64,000 nucleotides of DNA from Pachyseris speciosa (GCA_016490735.1 JAEMWC010000614.1:347001-411000), one strand, 5' to 3'. Counted from the stretch's first letter, positions 1 to 10,049 are shown. Notes: generated by a model from the letters alone, not told the origin. Program-made: numbers and translations.

Positions 1-1790
1 CAACATTACTTTCTTTAAGAGGAGATATGAGAAAGCCTAATGACTACTACGATGAAGATCCTATTCAAAGAACTTTGGACAAATATAACAATTTGCCAGC
101 AAGTCAAAAGACGAAAACTACTGCTGTGTCCACCAGCCAACGCTAAGTATCCCACTGGATCACATCGTTTTAGATGAGCTCCCCTGATGCTCTGTGTTAC
201 AGATGTCCTGATAAACAATCTAGTGGAAGATGCAATGCAGTGGGATTTAAAGGAAAATATCTTCTAGTTGGCAGGAAAGAAAAATACAAGTTTGCAACAC
301 CAGCACCTCAATAATCTAATTCAGGCCATTAATAGCTGTGGTGTATCCTTCTCAGTTTGGGAAAAGAGAAATGCAGATGGTAAGGGGTCTGACACCTGGG
401 ACTGGAACAACCTTATGGGGGATGACAGAAAAACCCTCTTGAAGGAGCTTCTGAGAAAGATGGAACCATTGATCCAGCATGATACAGCAAAACCTATAGT
501 TGAGCTATGGAAGGTATTATTAACAATTCATAACATTCCAAAATACTCTACTGCCAACAAAGCACATTATGCGTTTATTACTTCATCTACATTAATACTT
601 AGACTAATCCACCCAGCTATCTTTGGGAGTGTATCAGCTAATACTTGAGCAAAGCAAAATTCCCTGACTTTTGTCTCATCATGAAAAACAATTTCAATAA
701 ATGAATATTGATAAGGTTATTGATATACCCACCACACATTAGGTATGCTCTAATTTTTCAGGCAGAAAATGGCTTTCTTAAACCATGGAATCTCTATTTT
801 TATCTCTTTCCTTAATCTTAGGGATTTGCTGAAATGTACTTCAAGTTCATTTCATCATTTGAACCAGCAGATGTTGACAAGTACTGTCTAAAAGTAAGTT
901 GCAAACAACCTTGTGGTAAACTTAAAAACTACAGTTGCAAAATAATCAGGGTTTTCCTTTTCAAATGAAGTTGCAGACAACTTGGGTAAAGCAGGCGGAG
1001 AATATATAGTGGGTGCATTAGTGCATTATTTTGTTTTAAGACCGAACAATTATTGACAACAAGGATTCTTTATTGCACAATTGCCAGCAACTGAGCTGTT
1101 CACAGGCAGCAAAAATTGCCGGTCGCCGGCAAAAAGGAAAACCCTGAATAATCTTTATTGTCATAGCATTAGAAAGAGCAAGAATTAGAAATGAATCTCA
1201 TTTTGACTAACAGATTAAGACCCGGATTCACACCTTTGCTGACTTGGGGGACAAATGTATTGCCTACGCTGGAGAAAGCAGCTGCTTATCACATTCCCAA
1301 CATTGTGAAGAAATACAAAAGCATAAAGCAGTTCAGTGGTCAAGGTATTCTATGTTGCAGCTTAGCAATCTGATCCAATTTTGTTATTGCTCTGCTGAAT
1401 TTTACATATTAATACGAATTCTAATGTCTGAATCATACTATGTTCCTCACGTTTTAGGAGTAGAGAAAAATAATGATGATGCCAGAAAAATCATCCAAAA
1501 GCCCAATCATACAGATGATCCTTCTGACATCTTGCGTGCTGTCAGCATCGCATTTGCTTGCTAAAGCACAGGGAGAGGAGGGCATGCAAATACTGAAACA
1601 AGGCTACTGAGTACTGGGAGAGTACAATCAAAGTAAACCAAAAAAGACGCAAACATCTAAGCTATGATAAGCCCCTGCTTGTGAAGTGGCAGAAGATATG
1701 CATGTGACCACGACACCTGCTCCTAAAGTTGCACAAACAACTGGGAAAAAGAAGAAGTCTACTAATAGATCCAATTCTAATGTTGTAATC
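1..1790 (+). pseudogene. Partial decayed copy of a repetitive multi-exon family (3' part)
   Basis: The longest open stretch (268-648, 126 codons, including QHLNNLIQAINSCGVSFSVW and WDWNNLMGDDRKTLLKEL) is nearly identical to 51790-52149. Further matching blocks lie at about 840-900, 1190-1345 and 1460-1790. Frames change between blocks, there are stops, and the 5' half of the family is missing because the window begins inside it. I recognise the protein from memory as an uncharacterised high-copy family in cnidarian genomes, probably mobile-element-derived. Function is unknown. It is the left paralogue of the fuller copy at 49.4-53.5 kb. Confidence 0.6.
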
Positions 1791-1890
1791 TAAGGTTCTG
1801 GGTTATTGCCATGTCCCTAATTTCACTCTCCCCTAGCACAATGACAGTACAGTGTATTTTATTACTATTGATGTTCAAATTTTAATTAAA

Positions 1891-1961
1891 AGTTAGCTCA
1901 GTTTGTAGAGCACTGCACCGGTGTCACAGAGGTCATGGGTTCAACTCCCATAGAAGCCTAA
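1891..1961 (+). repeat. tRNA-derived SINE head
   Basis: An A-box-like block (TTAGCTCAGTTTGTAGAGC, about 1893-1911) is followed by a B-box-like block (GGTTCAACTCC, about 1938-1948) with tRNA-like spacing. The arms do not fold into a clean cloverleaf. The paralogous insertion is at 53634-53703, so this SINE was present before the segmental duplication. It is a degenerate repeat, not a working tRNA gene. Confidence 0.6.
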
Positions 1962-2027
1962 ATTTTTGGGATTTATAGTATTTCTCTCTACTGTTTGAGT
2001 AGTGTTTCATAACTGAGATGAACATTC

Positions 2028-2466
2028 ATGTCTCCAGCTGCTATCGAAGATTTGATTTGTGTGTGGGTTTAGGATTCATCTCTTTTGTATACAGCTTGCA
2101 CTTGGCTTCAAACATTTTGTTCGCTGAAAGAAATTCGCTGTCTTGCATAATGTTCATACTCCTGCTTATCAGAGCTGAAGTCAATTGTCGGTGGATCGCA
2201 GCTCGAATACCAGTTAGAGTACTTGGTGTTAGCGGTTGCCCTTTTTCCGATTTAACTTCAGCATAGAATTTCCGCAGTAATTCATTTAGCTCAACCGGTG
2301 TTACACAATTGAAGTCAACTTTCAGCTGTCGTTTGTCGGACCATTTCTTCCATTTTTTGATCCCCCATGAGGTGGCTCTATTTGTATTTCCCGCCTGACC
2401 TTTTGCTTCTAATTAGTCCAAATCTTCTAGCCCCAAATCTGAGTTTTGACTGCTAATTTCTTCCAT
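2028..2466 (-). pseudogene. Crypton-like / DUF3504-type tyrosine recombinase relic
   Basis: On the minus strand a frame starts at ATG 2466 (MEEISSQNSDLGLEDLD, then a TAA) and continues in the same frame with NTNRATSWGIKKWKKW, ELLRKFYAEVKSEKGQPLTP and STLTGIRAAIHRQL. This order (WGI-K-W, F-EVR-like, S-L-IRAAI-R-L) is that of the N-terminal part of KIAA1958/QRICH1/ZMYM-type DUF3504 proteins, domesticated from Crypton tyrosine recombinases. The catalytic C-terminal half is absent; after NPKPTHKS the frame breaks. One in-frame stop and the truncation make it a relic. The paralogous locus near 53.76 kb lacks it, so it is an insertion in copy 1 or a loss from copy 3. Confidence 0.6.
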
Positions 2467-3253
2467 TACTTCAGTTTTCGCTCGAAGACGATTTGACAAC
2501 TTAAAAAACTGCAGTTCAAAACCGGAGTTTCACAAATGAATGGTTTTCCCGTGTCAACACTAGGCTTACTCTAATTGGTTAAAATCCATCGGATGATGAA
2601 GCAAGAACCAATCAGCTGTAGGGCTGATAATGCATTAGCAGCCCGCTGAGCGTGTGTTTTGAAGATGCCGATTTTCTATTTGGCCGCGTATATTGATAAT
2701 AAATATTCATAAAATGAGTCACATTATGTATTACATAACCATTTCTGTGTATCATAATGAGTAGAGGAAAGTTTTAGGGAATATTAGGCAAAATACGTCC
2801 AAAAAGTAGGAAAACTAATAAAAACCAGTAAAGAGAATTGCTATACTCATCATAAAGCTTTGTTACAGTTTTGGATCATATTAAAATTATAAGCAGATTA
2901 ATTTTAGATAATATACTCTCTGATGAAACGGTGGATGACATATGACTGAAAGCAAGCAATATGAGTCTATAGTACAGGCCAAAATCGCACGAGACATGTT
3001 CTTCGGGTTCCCAGGTTGAATCATAGGGCGAAAAAGAAAAACAAGTATTCTGTAGACCGCTGTTAGCGAATTAAAGAAAGCAAAATTCTAGATCATTAAA
3101 CTACCACTGCATCTTTCTCTTCTTTCTTCAACATTTGGAATTTTTTCCTTGTAAAGTTAACCGAACAACGGCGGTTTTCGAACTTGAACACGTAAACTTA
3201 AACTTAATTAACTTAAACTTAAACTTAACTTTATCATAAGGCATCCAACTTAC

Positions 3254-3409
3254 TGTCGCGCTTTCTCTCTTGGCAATGAACCTTTCCACTTCCCACAGCC
3301 GCTCTCGACCATTTATCTTTCTCTTTTGTACAACTGGTAGCATATCAACGGTCGATATGCTGTTTAAAGAGGCGTAAAAGCTACTTTCTCTTCTCGCGGG
3401 AGCCGCCAT
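3254..3409 (-). CDS. Candidate 52-codon first exon of an unrecognised gene, copy 1
   Basis: On the minus strand an ATG in a good context (GCCATTAT complement, MAAPARRESSFYASLNSI) opens a 52-codon frame that ends exactly at a consensus 5' splice site (GTAAGT, 3253-3248). The same module recurs at 54930-55078 with a frame-disrupting deletion but the same donor, and as a truncated start at about 35780-35850. The upstream AAAATGGCGGC-type context resembles a promoter-proximal first exon. I do not recognise the protein. No downstream exon in phase is obvious, so it is a putative or orphaned exon. Confidence 0.35.
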
Positions 3410-3419
3410 TATGAGATAA

Positions 3420-4759
3420 AGGTGCTGATTTCTACCAAAAGTTGCGATGCATGCTGGGTTAAGGGAAACTAGTTTCAGTCTCTCATGTGCAAAATCCACG
3501 CGCGTAAAAAATGGCGTCGGTTTGTTTTCATTGTTCGCTGGAGAAGAAATAGCATCTTTTTGCCCTTTAGTTTGAACTTATGGTTTTAGATAGGATTTGC
3601 AACAATCATAAGAGTGGAAGCGATGTATTCTACACCCCAACTTGAAGCGAGTTGGTTTAACTCACCCGCTCTGGCACAAAATCGTTCGTGGCCCAGGCTT
3701 CGTGTTTCGTCCTTATTTATCCCAAAGAAGGATTACTACAAACAGATATTCTTACGTTTGAGAATACCTCAGGAACACCGAAGCTTTTATATCTAGATTA
3801 AAACAGTGATGCTTACAGTGCTGTTATTATTTGAAATATTTAGCTGCAATGGTTCAAGCACGTCTTAAAATTTCCCCGCTATAATTTACTCCGCGCCCAG
3901 GGTGCATTTAGTTTACTTTACGCCGAAGATCTTCGGCGTGGGTTTTTAATTTTTGCGGCGTACCGGCGTGCGATTGACAAGATGTCGGCGTACTGAAGCG
4001 AGTGATCAAGGCAATATTTGGCGTAACTGGCGTACCCTCACCAACCTGGCGTAGCCACGAAAGGCTACTTGACCTGTAGCGGCTGTGGCCAATAAATAAA
4101 ATAAATTTAAGATCCTTTTGAGTGCAGTTATCTTTGCAGAACGCTTCTCACACCAACAGTACTTGTATCCAGCGGGCTTATCCAGCGAGCATTGATAAGC
4201 AACCGCTGACCTAATACCTGCACGTTCGAAGGCGAATTTGTTCGCTTTCGGAAGAGTGGAAACCTGGGGGTAGTATAGGGAAGGTACGCGCGCACACGCA
4301 TTTGTTTTTTTAAAACTTCTTTCGCCCCCAAACGATCCCATAACTGAGCGCGCGCCTACTCGCGCCCCGTGTTTCCACTCTTTTTGAATGTGGGCAGTGG
4401 GCTATTGCTTTTCTCTGATTTTCAGTGAATGCTCGCGGCTCGCTAGCCCTTGATTGGAAGAAACACTAGAACTTCCTGTCCTTACTGTATAATATTTCGT
4501 ACTTATATTTTCCAGAACAATCCTAAAATTGAAGAACATGTATTGACAAGTTATATAAAAAAGCAAGCAATTGGATGCTTTGCTTCAGGAATTTGAACAT
4601 TTATTGGTCTACGCTGTATACCTAATTACCGACTTCTGTCTATTAAGTCATGTTAAGTGGATCTATAGTTGCTGAAGTTCATTGACCTATGAAAGCGAAC
4701 TCAAAGATTACAAGATGTAATCTTAAGGTGATTCCTCAATTGCATGGCGCATCCTTACT
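3420..4759. other. No recognisable gene
   Basis: Short frames occur on both strands, but none has a recognisable motif, codon continuity or splice context. Copy 1 of the segmental duplication loses similarity to the other copies near 3415. A short repetitive GCGGCGTA/CGGCGTAC-type stretch lies around 3900-4060. Confidence 0.4.
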
Positions 4760-5023
4760 GCATATACATCCCTATTACGACCGAAGCTGGAATATGCAAG
4801 TGCGGCTTGGGACCCGTTTTTAAAGAAAGATATCAGTGTTCTGGAAAGGGTTCAACGTAAAGCAGCTCGGTTCTGCTCACAGATTTATAATAGATATGCG
4901 AGTGTTACGGATATGATTAAAGGCTTAGGGTGGGCCACGCTGGAAACGAGAAGAAGGCAGTCTAGATTAACACTTATGTATAAACTAACTCGTGGTCTTA
5001 TTGATATAGATAGCCGAAAATAA
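4760..5023 (+). pseudogene. LINE reverse transcriptase C-terminal fragment
   Basis: An ATG-less open frame of 87 codons reads AYTSLLRPKLEYASAAWDP, then ISVLERVQRKAARFCS, SVTDMIKGLGWATLETRR and RLTLMYKLTRG, ending at TAA. This is the thumb/C-terminal signature of CR1/L2/Jockey-group non-LTR retrotransposon ORF2 (LVRP-LEYAS-WDP, LE-VQRRAARF, LGW-L-RR). The fragment is uninterrupted but isolated; no upstream RT palm or endonuclease precedes it. It is a 5'-truncated relic. Confidence 0.75.
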
Positions 5024-5025
5024 AG

Positions 5026-5033
<8 letters not shown>

Positions 5034-5059
<26 letters not shown>

Positions 5060-5104
5060 TTCGCACCGGTAACTGCGAGGATCATTCTTCATTTGATTTC
5101 ATTT
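5034..5104 (+). repeat. Truncated tRNA-derived repeat unit
   Basis: A GGCTTCATAGCTCAGTTGG head with A box is followed directly by the tail motif CTGCGAGGATCATTCTTC instead of a T arm. The same tail motif recurs at 5324-5343 after the second, fuller tRNA-like unit. The two units therefore look like a rearranged tandem SINE array. Confidence 0.5.
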
Positions 5105-5195
5105 CCGCAGTTCATGTATTATTTATTTCATATATCATTCACACTCATTTCTTTTACGGGAACATATGAACCCACAATTGACCTGCTCCCAACCG

Positions 5196-5201
<6 letters not shown>

Positions 5202-5226
<25 letters not shown>

Positions 5227-5275
5227 TATCGCACCGGTAATCGCGAGGTCACGGGTTCAAACCCCGTTGAAGTCC
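5202..5275 (+). repeat. tRNA-Thr(GGT)-like sequence, probably SINE-embedded
   Basis: A 74-nt sequence has a complementary acceptor stem (GGCTTCA with TGAAGTC), a D arm around AGCTCAGTTGGTTAGAG, a GGT triplet at the anticodon position and a perfect T arm (ACGGG TTCAAAC CCCGT). An extra C in the 3' anticodon stem breaks that helix and position 33 is C rather than T, so a functional tRNA is unlikely. A second head at 5034 and shared tails indicate a tRNA-derived repeat. Confidence 0.55.
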
Positions 5276-5339
5276 TGAATTTTTTCAGGCTTCTTTTCGC
5301 AATTGTATAAATTGCATTAACACCTGCGAGGATCATTCT

Positions 5340-5708
5340 TCATTTCATCATCTTATCATGATAGGTAGTCTTAACTAGCACTACACTGGCACGACCTTTA
5401 TCTGCTGGGAGAATCATGATGGAGGCACCCTCTTTCAAACCTTTGAGTGCATGTCGCATCTCACTGGTAATGTTAGGTTTGGGAGGCTCAGCCCGTTGGA
5501 GAATAGAGTTCACGCTTCTCCTGGCAGTGTCGGCCTGTTCTGCGTCAAGTGGTCTTATGGCAGACTCCACTTTAGCAATTATCTCAGTCGCTGGGATGCT
5601 ACTAGGTGTTACAGCGAAATTAAACCCTTTCTGTAGTAAAGACACTTCGGGGTCACTTAAGGACCTGGAGGATAAGTTGATAACCCATTTGGATTTGTCG
5701 ACTTGAGG
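5340..5708 (-). pseudogene. Penelope-like element, inverted N-terminal segment
   Basis: The minus strand encodes the region just upstream of the RT domain of a Penelope-like protein: WVINLSSRSLSD, LLQKGFNFAVTP, EPPKPNITSEMRHALKGL, then IMILPADKGRASVVLV and YHDKMMK. The order LLxKGxNFAVTP ... L...ILPADKG..VV matches PLE N-terminal regions. It stops before the KIHK and PLRPIVS region. The remainder of a PLE begins on the opposite strand at 5775, so the two halves form an inverted-5' insertion with an internal deletion. Confidence 0.7.
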
Positions 5709-5710
5709 TG

Positions 5711-5772
5711 TTATGTCTAACAGGGAACTCAGAGTACACAGTTATGTCTAACAGGGAACTCAGAGTACACAG
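5711..5772 (+). repeat. 31-bp perfect tandem duplication at the inversion junction
   Basis: The 31-bp unit beginning TTATGTCTAACAGGG occurs twice head to tail (5711-5741 and 5742-5772), exactly between the inverted and forward halves of the Penelope-like element. Confidence 0.9.
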
Positions 5773-5774
5773 TT

Positions 5775-7214
5775 GACAACTCAGCTCATCTTGTGTCCAT
5801 TGCGAACGGTGAAAGGGTACTAGAAAACGAGGTCATGGTGTCTTTCGACGTAGTGTCTCTGTTCACGAACGTTCCAATCGAAGGAACAGTACAGACTGCA
5901 CTGCGAAAACTAGAAGCTGACCCGCGCCTTGCTAACCGCACGACTCTAACACCTACGCAGATTGCAGACCACTTGAGTTTCGTTCTTAGATCCACATACT
6001 TCCAGTATGATGGACTGATGAGTTACGAACAGCAAGAAGGAGCAGCCATGGGTAGCCCGGTATCCGCATTGATAGCTAACCTCTACATGGAGGGTTTTGA
6101 GGAGCAAGCTTTGACATCCACGCCCTGTACACCTGAGAGCTGGAAACGCTATGTGGATGACACCTTTACCATCTTAAATCGTAACAAAGTTGGCTCGTTC
6201 TTACAACAACTCAATAGTCAACAGCCGACGATCCGTTCACAATGGAAACTGAGAATGACAACTCAATTCCCTTCCTTGATACGTTGATCATCAAGGATTC
6301 GAATGGATACCTCTCTACCAGTGTTTAAAGAAAGCCTACACACACTGACCAGTACCTAGCGTATAATTCACACCACCCGCGATCTGTAAAACGCGGTATT
6401 GTCAAGTGCCTTTACGATCGATCTAAACACCTCATAACAAAACCATCAGCTATCTCTCATGAAAAGAAACACCTCTCATCGGTCCTTGTTTCCAACGGTT
6501 ATCCGTTTTCGCTTGTAAAAAATCTTACGAAAACCAAGGGACGAACAACCACTAAAGAACATGAACCCGGAATTAAATCTACTGTGGTTCTGCCATACGT
6601 CAAAGGCACATCGGACGCTCTTCGCCGTTGCCTACAACAACAAGGCATACGGACTGTTTTCAGATCTGACACCTCTTAGATCACACCTAGTGCGACCTAA
6701 GGACATTGTCGATCCAGTAAAACAAGACGGAGTAGTCTACAAGATTCCCTGCGAATGTGGTAACGTTTATATTGGAGAGACGGGAAGATCTATGCATGAA
6801 CGGATTAAGGAACACAAATGAGACATAGGGCTTGCTCGAACCCAATCCTCCACCGTTTCAGAACATAGCAACGCGACCGGACATTATCCGCTCTGGGACG
6901 AAGTTAAATTTATTGACCGAGACCCACAATGGTACACCCGTAGGGTTAAAGAGGATATTCACATAAGACTTCACCCTAACAACATTAACAGGGACAATGG
7001 AATTGAAATTCCTGAAGCGTGGATGCTCACGATCAGACAACACCACAGCCGATCAGTACCAAAGCGGACCGCTGAGGGTACAATTTCTAGTCTGAACGAC
7101 AAGGATCGAAAATCTCCAATCAACAACAGCCTAAGCGAAGATCGAAACGCACCAATCACGACCAGCCACGGTGCTTCTTATTCTCACACGCAACCAGTCA
7201 ACACCATCGCCTGA
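5775..7214 (+). pseudogene. Penelope-like retroelement: RT palm to GIY-YIG endonuclease
   Basis: The forward half encodes RT motifs MVSFDVVSLFTNVPI, GAAMGSPVSALIANLYM and YVDDTF (catalytic DD), then after frame changes and a stop RKPTHTDQYLAYNSHHP, HLVRPKDIVDPVK and the GIY-YIG-type block YKIPCECGNVYIGETGRS. A further open stretch runs to TGA at 7214, passing a second stop near 6820. RT with a C-terminal GIY-YIG endonuclease is diagnostic of endonuclease-bearing Penelope-like elements. At least three lesions make it non-autonomous. Its 3' end carries a hammerhead motif. Confidence 0.85.
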
Positions 7215-7250
7215 TGAAGACCAGCAGTATAGCTGTCGAAACGTCGCGAT
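7206..7250 (+). ncRNA. Type I hammerhead ribozyme at the PLE 3' end
   Basis: Stem I strand ATCGC (7206-7210) is followed by the catalytic core CTGATGA (7211-7217), stem II GAC(C)AGC/GCTGTC with a 6-nt loop (7219-7237), GAAA (7238-7241), a two-bp palindromic stem III (AC/GT), cleavage-site C (7245) and GCGAT (7246-7250), perfectly complementary to ATCGC. One unpaired A (7218) precedes stem II. Hammerheads with minimal stem III are known in Penelope-like elements and are thought to act as dimers. Whether this copy cleaves is inference. Confidence 0.75.
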
Positions 7251-7432
7251 CCACATCTTTGTGACTCAATCGTGAGACAAAAGATTAACTCAGCTATCAT
7301 TTGAAACCACGATGACGAACACCTTTCATAATAATATCTAGATCCAATGAAAAACATTTGTTTCCTGCTCCGGAAACATAATAAAAGTTAAAAGTTTTAC
7401 AAACTCGGAGCTAAAAGTTAAAACTTATGAAA

Positions 7433-7474
7433 TATTTCGTCCGTTTTTTTCAACCGGACTTCATCAGTCAATGA
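7433..7474 (-). ncRNA. Degenerate hammerhead-like motif of the second PLE
   Basis: On the minus strand CTGATGA (7467-7461) is followed by A, a perfect 5-bp stem II (GTCCG/CGGAC, 7459-7455 and 7443-7439) and GAAA (7438-7435). The canonical ACGTC and a complementary stem I strand are not found, so the 3' part has decayed. It lies just downstream of the stop of the minus-strand GIY-YIG frame, the same place as the ribozyme of the first PLE. Confidence 0.5.
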
Positions 7475-7530
7475 TATGAATGTTAAAAAGATGAATTTTA
7501 AAAAAAAGATGAATTTTAAAAAAAGGGGTT

Positions 7531-7970
7531 TTAACGCCTCTTGGGGGTTAGAATTGTGTCATAGATAGCTGCTAATTCGTAACCATTGTCTCTGTTTAAC
7601 GCCGGTTTCGTAAGTTTAATTTGAATAGCTTCTTTTATCCTGCGTTTGAAGGTGTTACCTTCGGTTGATAGTACTTTTGTCTTATTTGGGTCCACCGAGT
7701 GGCCCTCCAGGCGACAATGCTCGTGAATAGCTGATGAACTTCTTGATTGGTGTTCTCTGATTTCCAGAGAGCGGGCCGTTTCGCCAACGTACTCCTTGTT
7801 ACACTTCTCACAATGGATCTGGTACACAGTACCGCATTTCTTGAGATTGACAGTTGTGTCCTTGACACGTACCAATTGTGATCTTAGAGAATTGACGGGC
7901 TTATGAATAAGTGTGACCTCGTGTGCCTTGAAAGCTCTTTGCAGGCGTTCCGAGATTCCTTTGATGTATG
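7531..7970 (-). pseudogene. Second Penelope-like element, C-terminal GIY-YIG domain
   Basis: On the minus strand the frame reads PYIKGISERLQRAFKAH, LRSQLVRVKDTTVNL, then the endonuclease block GTVYQIHCEKCNKEYVGETA (GxVYxIxCxxCxxxYVGETxR), CRLEGHSVD and ALNRDNGYELAAIYD, ending in a stop. This is a PLE C-terminus. RT is missing: the element is 5'-truncated at about 7970, where LINE sequence abuts it. It is oriented against the first PLE, so the two 3' ends face each other across about 280 bp. Confidence 0.8.
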
Positions 7971-8107
7971 GCGTTGATGCATAGGATGAATAACCACGGC
8001 CCAATTTGGTGCCCTGCGGTAACCCGGAGGGGACTGGTCCCCATTCGGAGTAACAGCCCTTTGCTAACTTAATCCGTTGGAATCGCTTCGAAAGCTTGCT
8101 GAATGAG
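7971..8107 (-). pseudogene. LINE reverse transcriptase fragment abutting the PLE
   Basis: Minus-strand translation upstream of the GIY-YIG frame reads FQRIKLAKGCYSEWGPVPSG, then LPQGTKLG and, after a one-base shift, PWLFILCINA. (R)KLA...W..VP.G.PQGTKLGPWLF is the palm region of CR1/L2-type LINE ORF2. About 45 codons survive. It joins PLE sequence without an obvious gap, giving a chimeric open frame that is an accident of insertion. Confidence 0.65.
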
Positions 8108-8769
8108 ACGCCATATATGCTTCGTAGCCAATATGGCGGTGGATAGCCAAAGCTTTCTCTCTGCTAACTTTGTGGAAGGATTCCAGGATCTACCAAGGCA
8201 ATTTGGGCTAGTTCTGACTGGTAAAAAGTTCAATCGACGTCATATTTTCCAAGTGGTACTGGGTGGCCCGACACTTACAAAAAAAACTTGGAAATAGGAA
8301 ATGGAAGGGTTCTATGTTCCTGGAATAGTTGACTTTCCCAGAATTCTTTGGGTCGTGAACAAGACAACTTGGGATACGCGAGATTGGCTCCAATAAAATG
8401 GTTAAAGCGTGGCCCGCGGAAAAAAGTGAGAGGAAAATTTCCATCCAGATGCCAAGGCCTGGCCTTAAGGTTTGCTGTAAATGTAGAATTTTGATTTTTG
8501 GCAATGTTTTTTATTAAAAAGTTGACCACGAAAATGTGTAATTTTTGGTGTTGTTCTTTGGTCAAAAGACTGGCATTTTGGGCTTTGTTGCCAAACAAAC
8601 TGCGCTATGCAGCGGAATTCGGGTATTGTTGTCAATATTTTTGGGGGGGGGGGGGGATTTGGTAATTGCAAAAAGCACCATTTAGTGCTATTTACGCATT
8701 GTTATGTCTTTGTGACAAAATTTAAACAAGAAATAAATCATTAAAGCAAAAGCGGTATATTTTACGCAT

Positions 8770-9590
8770 ATATGCGTCTTTGGTAGTCAAAGGGTTAAGA
8801 AGAACTTCAAACATTTTGTTCAGTTTGTAGCAGGACTAGTGAGCAATTTTGACATTGGATACACTAAATATCAGCTTGCCAAAGAATTGGCAAATGTGTT
8901 TGGGATAAATATTATGGTACCGAAAGATGACATATGTGAAAAGCTAAAGGTGCAAAAGGAAGCTCTGCAAGAAAATTTGTCTCTGAAGTTTACTGAACAC
9001 AATGGTATTGTTGCAGCTTACACAAATGTTAAAAATGCCGTCGAGTGGCTTCTCAGCAAAGAAACTCTGCAGGAAACAATTACTGTCCCTAATGAAAAAT
9101 TACTCATTTATCACTACATTGATGCTTTTCCATGGATGCAGTGGAGTAAGTTCTTTAATGGAGAAACATCAATAAGAGTTAATTAGTGGAGCCCCACAAT
9201 CTGTTAAGCTCCATTGTTACAGTGTGTTCTTGGTTGGGGTCAGATGACTACAACCATGTAAGTAATCTTGGAAAAGAAACCCTTCAGCAACTGTCCACTT
9301 TGAAGTCAGTCTATCACCCACTTCTGAAGAAGAACATAGAAGTTATTGTATGTGGTGTTGCAGATGGCTGTCAGCGGAGATCAGTTACTGGAAGTTCTTC
9401 ACCAGCTCCACTTATCCCATTCCCGAGTCACCCGAACATCACAAACAACTTGGGGACATACGAGTAATCTGTCAGGCACCTGTGTGGAAAGTTGAAATGA
9501 CTAAGAAGGGAGAAGAACAGTACAAGACATGGTTGGGAAAGCGAGTGGATAATCATGAAAACAGGTTATTACTAGATTTATGGGTAATGA
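8770..9590 (+). pseudogene. Unrecognised coding relic (repetitive, mobile-element-like)
   Basis: A frame from about 8798 (KNFKHFVQFVAGLVSN, then YTKYQLAKELANVFGINIMV) runs to a TAG at 9184 inside an otherwise continuous protein (MQWSKFFNGETSIR before, EPHNLLSSIVTVCSWLGSDD after). A one-base shift near 9370-9430 switches to TYPIPESPEHHKQLGDIRVI and VWKVEMTKKGEEQYKTWLGK. One stop and one frameshift in about 260 codons indicate a recently decayed gene. The style (IEVIVCGVADG, PE-PEH-QLGD) suggests a transposon-encoded or high-copy protein. No catalytic motif is identifiable. Confidence 0.45.
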
Positions 9591-10049
9591 CATTTTGTTT
9601 TATTAAACCAATTAAATTCCCTATTTAGAATGAATGACAACAGGCCTTTTTTCTCCTCTTAAAACATGAGCATTAATCACTTTTGTAAAAATAAACCTTC
9701 CAAACAGTTAAACTCACAAATTTTAGAGACAAGAATGATAATCTGCACATAAATGTACATTTTTTCAACACTTTTTAAAGTGGCCACACACCAATTATGC
9801 CTGAACCTAACTAAAGCTGTTCTCTGAAAAAATCACATGATGCCCAAAGGTATAGTTCTCATCTAGGAAATCTGGGGTACCCAGCTCTCGAAAGCTTTCA
9901 TAAAAATTAAGTTACAATGTATACAAGTCGCCCAAAGACATAAGGCACCTGAGACACCTGGGCTATGCAAGACCACAGCCCTACTAGCACATTAATGTTA
10001 TCAATATGGAAAACTTGATTGGTCAAGTGGTAAACTAAATAAGTGTGTT

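Noticed and set aside
2915..2940. CTGATGAAACGG as a hammerhead core (also near 54594)
   Set aside because: No stem II or complementary stem I can be formed; chance match.
5202..5275. Functional tRNA-Thr gene
   Set aside because: An extra base breaks the anticodon stem and position 33 is not T; the repeat context favours a SINE.
8073..8794. Possible second TTAA element ending at GGTAGTCAAAGGG (8781-8794)
   Set aside because: The right end looks piggyBac-like, but the only candidate left TTAA (8069-8072) lies inside the LINE RT fragment, so the element cannot be delimited.
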